From assembly GCA_050184115.1 (NCBI GenBank), contig JBFXAQ010000002.1, positions 532,661-596,660 of the forward strand: a DNA stretch of 64,000 nt, written 5' to 3'. The stretch comes from JACKNG01 sp050184115 (lineage in GTDB: Bacteria; Pseudomonadota; Gammaproteobacteria; Ga0077536). The notes beneath the pieces were generated by a model that did no database searches, was not told the DNA's origin, and saw nothing but the letters and a program-made list of their open reading frames with translations. Of this stretch, positions 39,404 to 48,043 are shown piece by piece (within the stretch, counting starts at the first letter, position 1; the number at the start of each line of letters is the position of its first letter). Both the position numbers and the translations under genes were made by a program.

Positions 39404-41077
39404 TCAGCCCTCCGCCGCGCGGCCGCGCTGCGGGAAGAGCCCGCGCGGACGCTTCTGGATGAAGACGATGATGAATACCAGCACCAGGATCTTGGCCATC
39501 ACCGCGCCGGCCGAGGGTTCGAGGAACTTGTTGGCGACACCGAGACCCAGGCCCGCCACGAGCGTGCCCCACAGGTTCCCCACGCCACCGAACACCACGA
39601 CCATGAAGGAGTCGACGATGTAGGCCTGGCCGAGATTGGGGCCGACGTTGGTGAGCTGCGACAACGCGACCCCGGCGACGCCGGCCACCCCGGAACCGAG
39701 GCCGAAGGTGAGCGCGTCGACGCGGTTGCCGCGCACGCCGATCGCGCGCGCCATGCCGCGATTCTGTGCCACCGCGCGCACCTCGAGCCCGAGCCGGGTG
39801 TAGCGCAGCACCGCCATCAGCGCGCCGAACACGACCACCGCGAAAGCCATGATGTACAGGCGGTTGTAGGTCAGCGAGAGCACGCTGTTGATCTCGAGCG
39901 AGCCGCTCATCCAGGCTGGCGTGGCGACCGAGCGGTTGAGCGGCGAGAAGATCGTGCGCACCGCCTGTTGCAACACGAGGCTGACGCCGAAGGTGGCGAG
40001 CAGCGTCTCCAGCGGCCGGCCATAGAGGAAACGGATGACGCCACGCTCGATGGCAATGCCGACCAGCGCGGCGACGAGGAAGGCTGCCGGCACGGCCACC
40101 GCCAGCGACCATTCGAGCTGGTTCGGCATGGCCAGCTGGACGACGTAGGTGGTGTAGGCGCCGAGCATGATGAGCTCGCCGTGGGCCATGTTGATCACGC
40201 CCATCACGCCAAAAGTGATGGCCAACCCGATCGCGGCCAGCACCAGTACCGAGCCCGCGCTGAGACCGAAGAACACCGTCTGCACGAATTCGTAGGTTGC
40301 GATGCGGTTCTCGATCGACGCCAGTGCCGCAGCGGCCGCCGCGCGCAGCTCGCGCGGCGCCCCGGCGTCGTCGGCGAGCGCGGTCAGGCGGCCACGCGCG
40401 ACGGTGTCGAGCGAGCCGCGCAGCACGGCGATGGCCGCGGTCTGGGCGGCATCGTCGCCCTGCTCGAGATCGTAGAGCGCGAGCGCCGTATCGAGCGCCG
40501 TGCGGACCCGTGCGTCGGGTTCCGCTTCGCGCAGCCGGAGCAGGGCTTCACGGCTATCGGTATCGAGGTGGCCGGCCATGGCTTCGACCGCGGCACGCCG
40601 GATCGCCGCGTCGGGATTGTCGAGCGCGGCTTCGGCGATGAGGCCGCGCAGCCGTGTACGCAACGCGTTGTTGAGACTCAGTCGCCCGAGCTTGCGCTTG
40701 CCGATGGTGCCGAGCGCGGCGCCGCTCAGGGCATCGGTGATGGCGTAACCGCCGTCTGCGTCCACGGCGAGGACAAAACGGTCGTCGGCCTTGGCCCGCA
40801 TCAGGCGGCCGTCGAGTAGCGCTTGCAGGAGGCCGGCCGCGCGCGGATCGCGGGTTGCGGCGATGGCTTCCACGGCCTGGGCCTTGTCGTCGAAACTGCG
40901 GCTGTCGAGCCCGACGAGTGCGGCGGCAAGCGACGCGTCGTCGGCCGGCGCGACGCATGGCGCGCACAACACCAGGGCAAGCAGGACGGTGCGGAGCACG
41001 CACGCGGCACCAGCGCGACGGGCGGCGCGGTGAACGCTCTGTCCAGCGGTGCGCGATGCGGGATTCTGCGGGCTCAT
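39404..41077 (-). CDS. urtB: Urea ABC transporter permease UrtB with HEAT-like N-terminal domain
   Basis: A 557-residue permease. The first half is exported: a signal-like segment (RTVLLALVLCAPCVA), then about 220 residues of Ala/Arg/Leu helical repeats resembling HEAT repeats. The LivH-like membrane half follows, with VINMAHGELIMLGAYTTY and GVAGVALSQLTNVGPN. This extended form is usual for UrtB in urea operons and contrasts with the short 308-residue copy in the amide transporter. A sigma-54-like element lies 13-29 nt upstream of the ATG, which may mean the start is further in. Confidence 0.9.
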   Translation of the reverse strand: MSPQNPASRTAGQSVHRAARRAGAACVLRTVLLALVLCAPCVAPADDASLAAALVGLDSRSFDDKAQAVEAIAATRDPRAAGLLQALLDGRLMRAKADDRFVLAVDADGGYAITDALSGAALGTIGKRKLGRLSLNNALRTRLRGLIAEAALDNPDAAIRRAAVEAMAGHLDTDSREALLRLREAEPDARVRTALDTALALYDLEQGDDAAQTAAIAVLRGSLDTVARGRLTALADDAGAPRELRAAAAAALASIENRIATYEFVQTVFFGLSAGSVLVLAAIGLAITFGVMGVINMAHGELIMLGAYTTYVVQLAMPNQLEWSLAVAVPAAFLVAALVGIAIERGVIRFLYGRPLETLLATFGVSLVLQQAVRTIFSPLNRSVATPAWMSGSLEINSVLSLTYNRLYIMAFAVVVFGALMAVLRYTRLGLEVRAVAQNRGMARAIGVRGNRVDALTFGLGSGVAGVAGVALSQLTNVGPNLGQAYIVDSFMVVVFGGVGNLWGTLVAGLGLGVANKFLEPSAGAVMAKILVLVFIIVFIQKRPRGLFPQRGRAAEG

Positions 41078-41089
41078 GCCCACGGCTCG

Positions 41090-41106
41090 AGCACACAGCG
41101 TGCCAA
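41090..41106 (-). promoter_or_regulatory. Sigma-54-type promoter before urtB
   Basis: Read leftward, TTGGCACGCTGTGTGCT has GG and GC exactly ten bases apart and a near-consensus -24 block (TTGGCACG). The predicted start of transcription (about 41079) is only two bases before the urtB ATG at 41077. So either transcripts are nearly leaderless, translation starts downstream, or this is a chance match. It lacks the TGCAC box seen at the other three sites. Confidence 0.5.
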
Positions 41107-41349
41107 ATGCGGTGCGCATGCGGATTCAGGCCTCAGCAAGTGAATGTCCACGGTGCGCGCACGCCACGGATGCGATCGTGCGCGCCTTGATTGGGCGGTC
41201 ATCGAGAGGACCGCACCGAGCTGGTGCGCCCCGCGGTCGTGCCCCTGCCCACAATCCCTGCCGGAAACGAAGACGGACCGCGTCGCCCTCCCTGGCGGCG
41301 CGGCCCGGCGTCTACCAGCGCATCCTGCGCGGGTCGTGTACCGTGCCGA

Positions 41350-42639
41350 TCAGTAGTTCTGTCCCGAGCACTTGCTGGTCTTGACGTTGTAGTTGCCGCA
41401 GGCAAGCGGCGGCCGCCAATCGGCGATGATGTCCTTCGAACCCTCGAGGAAATCCGACCACGCATCGCCGACCACCGTGCCGGACGTCGACCACACGGTG
41501 ACGAACTGGCCGTCGTCCTGGATCTCGCCGATCAGGACGGGCTTGGTGATGTGATGGTTGGGCATCATGGTGGCGAGCCCGCCGGAGAGGTTGGGCACGG
41601 CGACGCCGATGATGGCGTCCTGCACCGCCTTGGGATCGGTGGTGCCGGCTTTCTTGACGGCCTCGACCCACATGTTGAAGCCGATGTAATGGGCTTCCAT
41701 GGGATCGTTGGTGACGCGCTTGTCATTCTTGATGAAGGCGTGCCAGGCGTCGATGAAGGCGTCGTTGGTCTCGTCCTCCACGCTCATGAAGTAGTTCCAC
41801 GCCGCGAGGTGGCCGACCAGCGGCTTGGTATCGATACCGGACAGTTCCTCCTCGCCGACCGAGAAGGCCACCACGGGGATGTCCTCCGCCGACACGCCCT
41901 GGTTGCCGAGCTCCTTGTAGAACGGCACGTTGGCATCACCGTTGATGGTCGAGACCACCGCGGTCTTCTTGCCGGCAGCGCCGAACTTCTTGATATCAGC
42001 CACGATCGACTGCCAGTCGGAATGCCCGAACGGCGTGTAGTTGATCATGATGTCGTCGGCGGCGACACCCTTGGCCTTGAGGTAGGCCTCGAGGATCTTG
42101 TTGGTGGTGCGCGGGTAGACGTAGTCGGTCCCCGCGAGCACCCAGCGCTTCACGCCGAGTTCGTTCATGAGGTAGTCGACCGCCGGAATGGCCTGCTGGT
42201 TCGGCGCGGCGCCGGTGTAGAAGACGTTCTTCGACGACTCCTCACCTTCGTACTGCACCGGGTAGAACAGCAGCGAATCGAGTTCCTCGAACACCGGCAG
42301 CACGGACTTGCGTGACACCGATGTCCAGCAGCCGAACACCGCCGCCACCTTGTCCTTGGCGATCAGCTCGCGTGCCTTCTCGGCGAACAGCGGCCAGTCC
42401 GAGGCCGGGTCGACGACCACCGCCTCGAGCTTCTTGCCGAGCAGTCCGCCCTTCTTGTTCTGCTCGTCGATGAGCATGAGCATGGTGTCCTTGAGCGTGG
42501 TCTCGCTGATGGCCATGGTGCCGGACAGCGAGTGCAGGACGCCGACCTTGATGGTGTCGTCGGCGGCCTGCACGGGCGCCAACGGTGCGAGCAGCGCGGC
42601 GGCCAGCGCGGCCGCCTTGAATCGATGATGCTTCAGCAT
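41350..42639 (-). CDS. urtA: Urea ABC transporter substrate-binding protein UrtA
   Basis: A 429-residue periplasmic binding protein with a cleavable signal (AAALAAALLAPLAPVQA) and the UrtA start IKVGVLHSLSGTMAISE. The conserved GCWTSVSRKSVLPVFEE and ending NYNVKTSKCSGQNY match urea-type receptors. The ATG follows GGAGAAGAA. It lies 56 nt after the porin gene, and 272 nt separate it from urtB. GC-rich hairpins in that gap may lower expression of the downstream genes relative to the receptor. Confidence 0.92.
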   Translation of the reverse strand: MLKHHRFKAAALAAALLAPLAPVQAADDTIKVGVLHSLSGTMAISETTLKDTMLMLIDEQNKKGGLLGKKLEAVVVDPASDWPLFAEKARELIAKDKVAAVFGCWTSVSRKSVLPVFEELDSLLFYPVQYEGEESSKNVFYTGAAPNQQAIPAVDYLMNELGVKRWVLAGTDYVYPRTTNKILEAYLKAKGVAADDIMINYTPFGHSDWQSIVADIKKFGAAGKKTAVVSTINGDANVPFYKELGNQGVSAEDIPVVAFSVGEEELSGIDTKPLVGHLAAWNYFMSVEDETNDAFIDAWHAFIKNDKRVTNDPMEAHYIGFNMWVEAVKKAGTTDPKAVQDAIIGVAVPNLSGGLATMMPNHHITKPVLIGEIQDDGQFVTVWSTSGTVVGDAWSDFLEGSKDIIADWRPPLACGNYNVKTSKCSGQNY

Positions 42640-42695
42640 GGTGCGTTCTTCTCCGTGATGATCCTGTGGGTGCTTGTCGCGGGTGGCGTTCGCCG

Positions 42696-43913
42696 TCACA
42701 GCTGGAGCTGGAAGGCGACGCGGAAGGCGTCGATGCTGCGACCGGCGGCTGCCGGCGAATAGTTGAGACCCTTGGTGGCGATGTCGCCGTGCTGCCAGAA
42801 AGCCGAGACGCGGGCGTTGTGGCCTTCGATGATGTAGTTCACGCCGACCTCGACCTCGTCGCGATCCGCGCTGCCGTTCGGCATGACCTCGGTCCAGCGC
42901 ACGTAGGGCTGCAACTTGCCGATGAAGACTTCCTGCGGGAACAGCAGCAGGGCTGCTATCGAGTAGGAATCGCCGTCGAAGGTGCAGAAGCAATCGGCGT
43001 CGGCAAAGGCTGCCTTGGCGTAGTCGGCACTGAAGTTCTTGTACTCGCCGTTCAGGGTCACCACGTGCTTGCTCTCGAGGACGCCCTCGTAGAGCAGATC
43101 CGCGCTGAAGCCGAAGTAATCGCCGGGATTGAGGAAGGAACCGGAGCCGTCCTCCTGGTACTGGGCGGCGAGGCCGATGGTGAAGATGTCACCGGCGCCG
43201 CCGTAGTAGGTACCGGAGGTGTAGTAGCCCGGGTTCTTCTCGACACCGAGGAAGTTGTAGGCGACACGCCCTGCCCACATCAGGTTGTCGTCCTGGTTGG
43301 GGCCGAAGCCGGTGGACGATTCGAGGCCGTTGAAGACGCCGAAGACGTACTGCAGACGGCCCTCGGGTGCGATCGCACCCCACACGTTGACGCCGTGGTC
43401 GCGGGCATAGACACCGGCGCCGCCGGTGCCGAAATTGGTGCTGAAATCGGACGGCGTGAACGGCGTCTTGTAGGCGTCCCAGGTCGTCGAGTAGTAGGGG
43501 CCGTTGAGCTCCTGGCGCTCGGCCGGGACCAGCAGGCGGCCCGCCCAGACGTTGAACGCCGGGCTGTACTCGAACTTACCGATGGCATCGAGCACGACCC
43601 ATTCCTCCAGCGCGCTGTTGCCACAGAACACGCACTCGGTGTTGAACTCGAACTTGATGTACTTGTGGATCTGGCCGTTGAGGTAGAGGCGCGCACTGTT
43701 GAGGTTGAAGTCGTCCGACCAATCACCGTTGGGCGCCGAGTCCTCGGCGGTGCGGAAGTCCGCGCGGGCACCGGCGCCTAGGCTCAACCACTTGGTGTCA
43801 TCGATCTTCACCGTCGCCCCGGCCAGCGCGGTCTGCGCCACGCAGGTCAGCACCAAACCCGCCACCGGCGCCAGCCATGCTGCCGTCCGCCCATCGCGAT
43901 GCATCTTCGTCAT
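42696..43913 (-). CDS. Outer-membrane porin of the urea/amide cluster (FmdC/OprP-like)
   Basis: A 405-residue outer-membrane beta-barrel with a signal peptide ending near ALA, alternating amphipathic strands and a C-terminal aromatic/Leu end (AFRVAFQLQL). Visible blocks such as RLYLNGQIHKYIKFEFNTE and ARVSAFWQHGD fit the phosphate-selective/amide porin (OprO/P, FmdC) family. Preceding GTG is in frame, but the ATG at 43913 has AAAGGAG ten bases upstream. It is the first gene of the urea operon and follows a sigma-54-type promoter. It likely admits urea or short amides at low concentration. Confidence 0.82.
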   Translation of the reverse strand: MTKMHRDGRTAAWLAPVAGLVLTCVAQTALAGATVKIDDTKWLSLGAGARADFRTAEDSAPNGDWSDDFNLNSARLYLNGQIHKYIKFEFNTECVFCGNSALEEWVVLDAIGKFEYSPAFNVWAGRLLVPAERQELNGPYYSTTWDAYKTPFTPSDFSTNFGTGGAGVYARDHGVNVWGAIAPEGRLQYVFGVFNGLESSTGFGPNQDDNLMWAGRVAYNFLGVEKNPGYYTSGTYYGGAGDIFTIGLAAQYQEDGSGSFLNPGDYFGFSADLLYEGVLESKHVVTLNGEYKNFSADYAKAAFADADCFCTFDGDSYSIAALLLFPQEVFIGKLQPYVRWTEVMPNGSADRDEVEVGVNYIIEGHNARVSAFWQHGDIATKGLNYSPAAAGRSIDAFRVAFQLQL

Positions 43914-43978
43914 CACCGTTGTTCTCCTTTGCTGGAATCTCGCCCGCGCCGTATCGACGGGGCACCGTGATGCGCTGC

Positions 43979-43995
43979 AGCAAGAAGCAGGCCAA
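43979..43995 (-). promoter_or_regulatory. Sigma-54-type promoter of the porin-urt-ure operon
   Basis: Leftward TTGGCCTGCTTCTTGCT has GG-N10-GC and the strong -12 block TTGCT. The expected transcript start is about 43968, giving a 55-nt leader to the porin ATG. The 16-mer TATGCACTAAACGCCG lies 64 nt further upstream on the given strand (44057). Confidence 0.75.
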
Positions 43996-44056
43996 GAAGC
44001 TAACTAACTGTTATTGATGGTGTTCAGACAAAACGCCAAGACCGCCCCGAGGGCTT

Positions 44057-44072
44057 TATGCACTAAACGCCG
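44057..44072 (-). promoter_or_regulatory. Activator-box candidate upstream of the porin operon
   Basis: TATGCACTAAACGCCG is identical to the 16-mer at 49391-49406. It sits at the same distance (64 versus 63 nt) from the -24 GG of its sigma-54-type promoter. It contains a TGCACTA half-site like those bound by NtrC. Confidence 0.6.
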
Positions 44073-44125
44073 AGCGCGCTCCGGGCCTCTGCACCGTGCC
44101 CGCGCCGGACCCGCACGACGGACGT

Positions 44126-44149
44126 GAAAAGCGCCCTCGAGAGGGCGCT
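44126..44149 (-). terminator. Rho-independent terminator of the amide-transporter operon
   Basis: Leftward AGCGCCCT-CTCG-AGGGCGCT forms an eight-base stem with a four-base loop, followed by TTTT. It lies about 57 nt beyond the urtE-type stop at 44207. It separates the amide operon from the porin-urea operon. Confidence 0.8.
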
Positions 44150-44206
44150 GGAAGGTGGTGTACGAGGTTTGTCGGGCGGGTCGTGACGAGCGCCCGGCGC
44201 GGCGTT

Positions 44207-44896
44207 CTAGACGGCGAGGTAACGACTGACGTGAGCCGCGTCGACCTCGCTGCGCGCGCCTTCGTAGACGATGCCGCCGCGCTCGATGACGGCGATGCGA
44301 TCGGCCACTTCGAGCGCGAAATGCAGCACCTGCTCGGAGACGATAATGGTCAGCTCGCGCATCTTGCGGATCTCCTTCAGCACCCGCGCGATGTCCTTGA
44401 TGATCGACGGCTGGATGCCCTCGGTCGGTTCGTCGAGCAGGAGCACGCGCGGTTCCGAGACCAGCGCGCGGGCGATGGCGAGTTGCTGCTGCTGACCGCC
44501 CGAGAGGTTGCCGCCCTTGCGGTTGCGCATTTCGAACAGCACCGGGAAGAGGCCGTAGATGTCGTCGGGGATCTTCTTCTCGCGCGCGGTCTCGAGCCCG
44601 GTCTCGATGTTCTCGCGCACGGTCAGGGCGGGAAAGATCATGCGCCCCTGCGGCACGTAGGCGATGCCGTTCTCGACCCGCCGGTGCGGCGGCATGGCGG
44701 TGACGTCGATGCTGTCGATGGCGACCTGCCCGCCGCGCGCCGGCAGGATGCCCATCAGCGCCTTGAACAAGGTGGTCTTGCCCATGCCATTGCGGCCGAG
44801 TACGGCGACGATCTCGTTGTGGGCGACCTCCATGTCGAGGCCCCGGATGACCTGGCTCTGGCCGTAGGCGACGTCGAGATTGCGGACTGCGAGCAT
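44207..44896 (-). CDS. Amide/urea ABC transporter ATPase, UrtE-like (second copy)
   Basis: A 229-residue LivF/UrtE-type ATPase with Walker A GRNGMGKTTLFK, signature LSGGQQQQLAIARAL, Walker B LLLDEPTEGIQP and SEQVLHFAL after the switch. It is clearly a diverged copy of the ATPase at 36673, complete and followed by a terminator. It completes the second transporter, whose place next to formamidase suggests short-chain amides as cargo. Confidence 0.9.
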   Translation of the reverse strand: MLAVRNLDVAYGQSQVIRGLDMEVAHNEIVAVLGRNGMGKTTLFKALMGILPARGGQVAIDSIDVTAMPPHRRVENGIAYVPQGRMIFPALTVRENIETGLETAREKKIPDDIYGLFPVLFEMRNRKGGNLSGGQQQQLAIARALVSEPRVLLLDEPTEGIQPSIIKDIARVLKEIRKMRELTIIVSEQVLHFALEVADRIAVIERGGIVYEGARSEVDAAHVSRYLAV

Positions 44897-44938
44897 GTTG
44901 TTACCTCGTCGGGTTGGTGCGATGCGTTCCGCGGGCTG

Positions 44939-45691
44939 TCAATGCCCGAGGTAGACCTCGATGACCTTCTCGTTGTTCTTGATCTCCGACATCGGCCCCT
45001 CCGCCAGCACCTGCCCCTGGTGCAGCACGGTGACGCGGTTGGCGATGCGCTCGACGAATTCCATGTCGTGCTCGATGACGATCACCGCGCGGTCCTGGCA
45101 GATGCGCTTGAGCAGTTCGGCGGTTTGCTCGCGCTCCTTGACGCTCATGCCGGCGACCGGCTCGTCGAGCATCAGCAGTTCCGGATCCTGGATCAGCAGC
45201 ATGCCGATCTCGAGCCATTGCTTCTGGCCGTGGCTGAGCAGTCCGGCCTCGAGGTCGAGACAATCGCCGAGGAAGATCGTCTGGGCGATCTCGCGGATGC
45301 GCGCGTCGACGGTCTCGTCGACCTGGAAGAACAGCGCACCGAATACGCCGCGCGCCACCGGGTAGGAGACTTCGAGGTTCTGGTAGACGCTCAAGTTCTC
45401 GTAGATCGACGGCGTCTGGAACTTGCGCCCGATACCTTCGCGCACGATACGGTGCTCGGGCAGGCGGGTGATCTCGCGGTTCTTGAAGCGGATCGAGCCG
45501 TCCGAGGCCGCGGTCTTGCCGCAGATGAGGTCGAGCAGAGTGGTCTTGCCGGCCCCGTTCGGGCCGATGACCACGCGCAGCTCGTTGTAGTCGACGTAGG
45601 CGGTGACGTCGTTGACCGCCTTGAAGCCGTCGAAGGACACGGTGAGGTTCTCGATCGCAAGCAGGAAATCGGTGTTGCTGCTGGTGCTCAT
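44939..45691 (-). CDS. Amide/urea ABC transporter ATPase, UrtD-like (second copy)
   Basis: A 250-residue LivG/UrtD-type ATPase: Walker A GPNGAGKTTLLD, LSHGQKQWLEIG, LLMLDEPVAGM and EHDMEFVERIA. Like the first copy, it has SHGQ in the signature, which supports membership in the urea/amide branch. It is spaced 42 nt from the downstream ATPase and 35 nt from the permease gene. Confidence 0.9.
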   Translation of the reverse strand: MSTSSNTDFLLAIENLTVSFDGFKAVNDVTAYVDYNELRVVIGPNGAGKTTLLDLICGKTAASDGSIRFKNREITRLPEHRIVREGIGRKFQTPSIYENLSVYQNLEVSYPVARGVFGALFFQVDETVDARIREIAQTIFLGDCLDLEAGLLSHGQKQWLEIGMLLIQDPELLMLDEPVAGMSVKEREQTAELLKRICQDRAVIVIEHDMEFVERIANRVTVLHQGQVLAEGPMSEIKNNEKVIEVYLGH

Positions 45692-45726
45692 GGAGTGCTC
45701 CTGGAATGCCTGGGTGTCGACGCCGC

Positions 45727-46932
45727 TCAGCGATGGGTGCCGGTCGGCGCGTGCGGCAGCGGCGCGTCGTCACTGGCGACATCGTCCTTCGCCGGCGGCG
45801 ACGGTTCGCGCGCGACCGCACTGCTGCCCGCCCCGACCGCGGCCAGCGGCGGGCGGCTGAACACGCGCTTCAGCCAGTCGCTGCGGATCAGCCCGGCGAG
45901 CCCGTTGGGGAAGGCCATGACCACGCCGATGAAGAGCGCGCCCATCAGGAACAGCCAGAGCTCGGGGAAGGTCTCGGAGAAGGCGGTCTTGCCGTAGTTG
46001 ACCAGCAGCGTGCCGTAGACCGCGCCGATCAGCGACATGCGCCCACCGACGGCGGCGAAGATGACCATCTCGATCGAGGGCACGATGCCGACGAAGGACG
46101 GCGACATGAAGCCGACCTGTAGGGTGAACATCGCGCCACCGATGGCCGAGAACATCGCCGCCACGCAGAACACGAAGATCTTGAAGTTGGAGACGTCGTA
46201 GCCGGAGAAACGCACGCGGTCCTCCTTGTCCTTGAGCGCGAGCAGCAGCTTGCCGACCTTCCCCGAGAGGACGTAGCGCGCGAGCACGATGCAACCGATG
46301 AGGAGTGCCGCGTTGAGGAAGTACAGCACGTACTTGGCGCTGTCGGTGCGGATGTCCCAGCCGAGCAGCGTGCGGAGATCCGTGATGCCGTTGACGCCGC
46401 CGGTCAGGCCCTGCTGGCCGATGATGAGGATGGTCAGGATGGCGGCGACCGACTGCGTGATGATGGCGAAGTAGACGCCGCTGACGCGCCGTTTGAACAT
46501 CGCCACGCCGATCAGGAAGGCGAACAGCGTCGGTACCGCGAGCACGGCGAAGAGCGTGAAGGCGAAGCTCTCGAACGGCACCCAGAACCACGGCAGCTCG
46601 GTGAGCTGGTTCCAGTCCATGAAGTCGGGGATGCCCGGCGTCGACTGGATGGCGGTCGTCACCGGGTCCGAGGCTTCGAGCTTGAGGAACATCGCCATGC
46701 AGTAACCGCCGAGGCCGAAGAAGATGCCCTGGCCGAGACTCAAGATGCCGCCGTAGCCCCAGCACAGCACGAGGCCGACGGCGACGAAGGCGTAGGTCAG
46801 GTACTTGCCGACCAGGTTGAGGCGGAAGATGTCGAGCGTCAGCGGCATCACCACCATCAGCACCGCGGCCAGAACCAACAGCGCGGTGAGATCGGATCGG
46901 GTGCCGAGAAGGCGTCGGGTCAAGGTGATCAT
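45727..46932 (-). CDS. Amide/urea ABC transporter permease, UrtC/FmdF-like
   Basis: A 401-residue LivM-type permease with about ten helices, the block GGILSLGQGIFFGLGGYCMA and GITDLRTLLGWDI. A 45-residue Pro/Ala/Asp-rich cytoplasmic tail after FSRPPLAAVGAG is longer than usual. FmdF of Methylophilus amide systems is the closest role. The ATG at 46932 follows the permease gene upstream by 58 nt. Confidence 0.88.
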   Translation of the reverse strand: MITLTRRLLGTRSDLTALLVLAAVLMVVMPLTLDIFRLNLVGKYLTYAFVAVGLVLCWGYGGILSLGQGIFFGLGGYCMAMFLKLEASDPVTTAIQSTPGIPDFMDWNQLTELPWFWVPFESFAFTLFAVLAVPTLFAFLIGVAMFKRRVSGVYFAIITQSVAAILTILIIGQQGLTGGVNGITDLRTLLGWDIRTDSAKYVLYFLNAALLIGCIVLARYVLSGKVGKLLLALKDKEDRVRFSGYDVSNFKIFVFCVAAMFSAIGGAMFTLQVGFMSPSFVGIVPSIEMVIFAAVGGRMSLIGAVYGTLLVNYGKTAFSETFPELWLFLMGALFIGVVMAFPNGLAGLIRSDWLKRVFSRPPLAAVGAGSSAVAREPSPPAKDDVASDDAPLPHAPTGTHR

Positions 46933-46990
46933 GGCGTGCTTGTCTCCGCGTGCGGGTCGATGTCGAGTGTGGTCGTCGTCGCTCGCTGGC

Positions 46991-47917
46991 TCACTTGCGC
47001 AGGCGGCTCGCGAAGAGCCCCTCCGGCCGCAGCATGAGGATGCCGATGACGGCGGCGAGCGTGATGACCTTGGCCATCGAACCGTTGATGAAGAACTCGA
47101 GGAGCGACTGGGCCTGGGCGATGGAGAAGGCCGAGGCGATGGTGCCGAACAGGCTCGCCGCGCCGCCGAACACCACCACCAGGAAGGTGTCGACGATGTA
47201 GAGCGAGCCCGAGGTCGGTCCGGTCGAGGCGATGGTCGTGAAGACCGCGCCGGCGACGCCGGCGATGCCGCAGCCGAGGGCGAAGGTGTTGCGATCGACA
47301 CGCGCGGTGTTGATGCCGGCGGCATCGGCCATGACGCGGTTCTGCGTCGTCGCGCGCACCTTGAGGCCCCAGCGCGAGCGGAACAGGAGGAAGAACACCG
47401 CCAAGGTCAGCGCGGCGGTGACGCCGACCACCAGCATGCCGTTGATCGGAATCTCGATGGTGTCGGAGAGCTGCCAGGAACCGAGCAGCCATTCCGGCAG
47501 GGTCGGACTGACCTCGCGCGCGCCGAACATCGAGCGGAAACCCTGCTGCATGATCAGCGACAGGCCCCAGGTCGCGAGGAGCGTGTCGAGCGGGCGCTTG
47601 TAGAGGAAGCGGATGAGCGAGAACTCGACCAGCCAGCCGACCACGAAGGCGACGACGAATCCGATCGCGATGGCGATGAAGAAGTAGTAGTCCATCAGCC
47701 AGGGCGCGTGCTTCTCCGCCACCACCGACATCAGGTAGGTGGCGTAGGCGCCGATGGTGAGGAACTCGCCGTGGGCCATGTTGATGACCTGCATCTGGCC
47801 GAAGATGATGGCGAGCCCCAGCGCCATGAGCAGGAACACGCAGAACAGGCTCAGGCCTGAGAAACCCTGCATGGCGAAGATGGAACCGAGTTCGCTAGCC
47901 GTGTATCCCTCGAACAT
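46991..47917 (-). CDS. Amide/urea ABC transporter permease, UrtB/FmdE-like
   Basis: A 308-residue LivH-type permease with VINMAHGEFLTIGAYATYL, a family hallmark, and GCGIAGVAGAVFTTIASTGP. It lacks the exported HEAT-like domain of the urtB copy at 39404. The start at 47917 (MFEGYTASE) follows AGAGGG at good spacing. The longer upstream frame reads Ser/Arg/Pro-rich sequence unlike the family. Confidence 0.88.
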   Translation of the reverse strand: MFEGYTASELGSIFAMQGFSGLSLFCVFLLMALGLAIIFGQMQVINMAHGEFLTIGAYATYLMSVVAEKHAPWLMDYYFFIAIAIGFVVAFVVGWLVEFSLIRFLYKRPLDTLLATWGLSLIMQQGFRSMFGAREVSPTLPEWLLGSWQLSDTIEIPINGMLVVGVTAALTLAVFFLLFRSRWGLKVRATTQNRVMADAAGINTARVDRNTFALGCGIAGVAGAVFTTIASTGPTSGSLYIVDTFLVVVFGGAASLFGTIASAFSIAQAQSLLEFFINGSMAKVITLAAVIGILMLRPEGLFASRLRK

Positions 47918-48043
47918 GTCGTCAAACCCTCTGGTCGGTGCGCTTGAAAGGTGCAGCCGTGGTGGCCGGCATGAGCTCCTGGGGGCGGTTCGCGCGACGG
48001 ACACCGGCTCGCTCCATCCCGGTGCGCCGCCGCGCGGCCGGCC

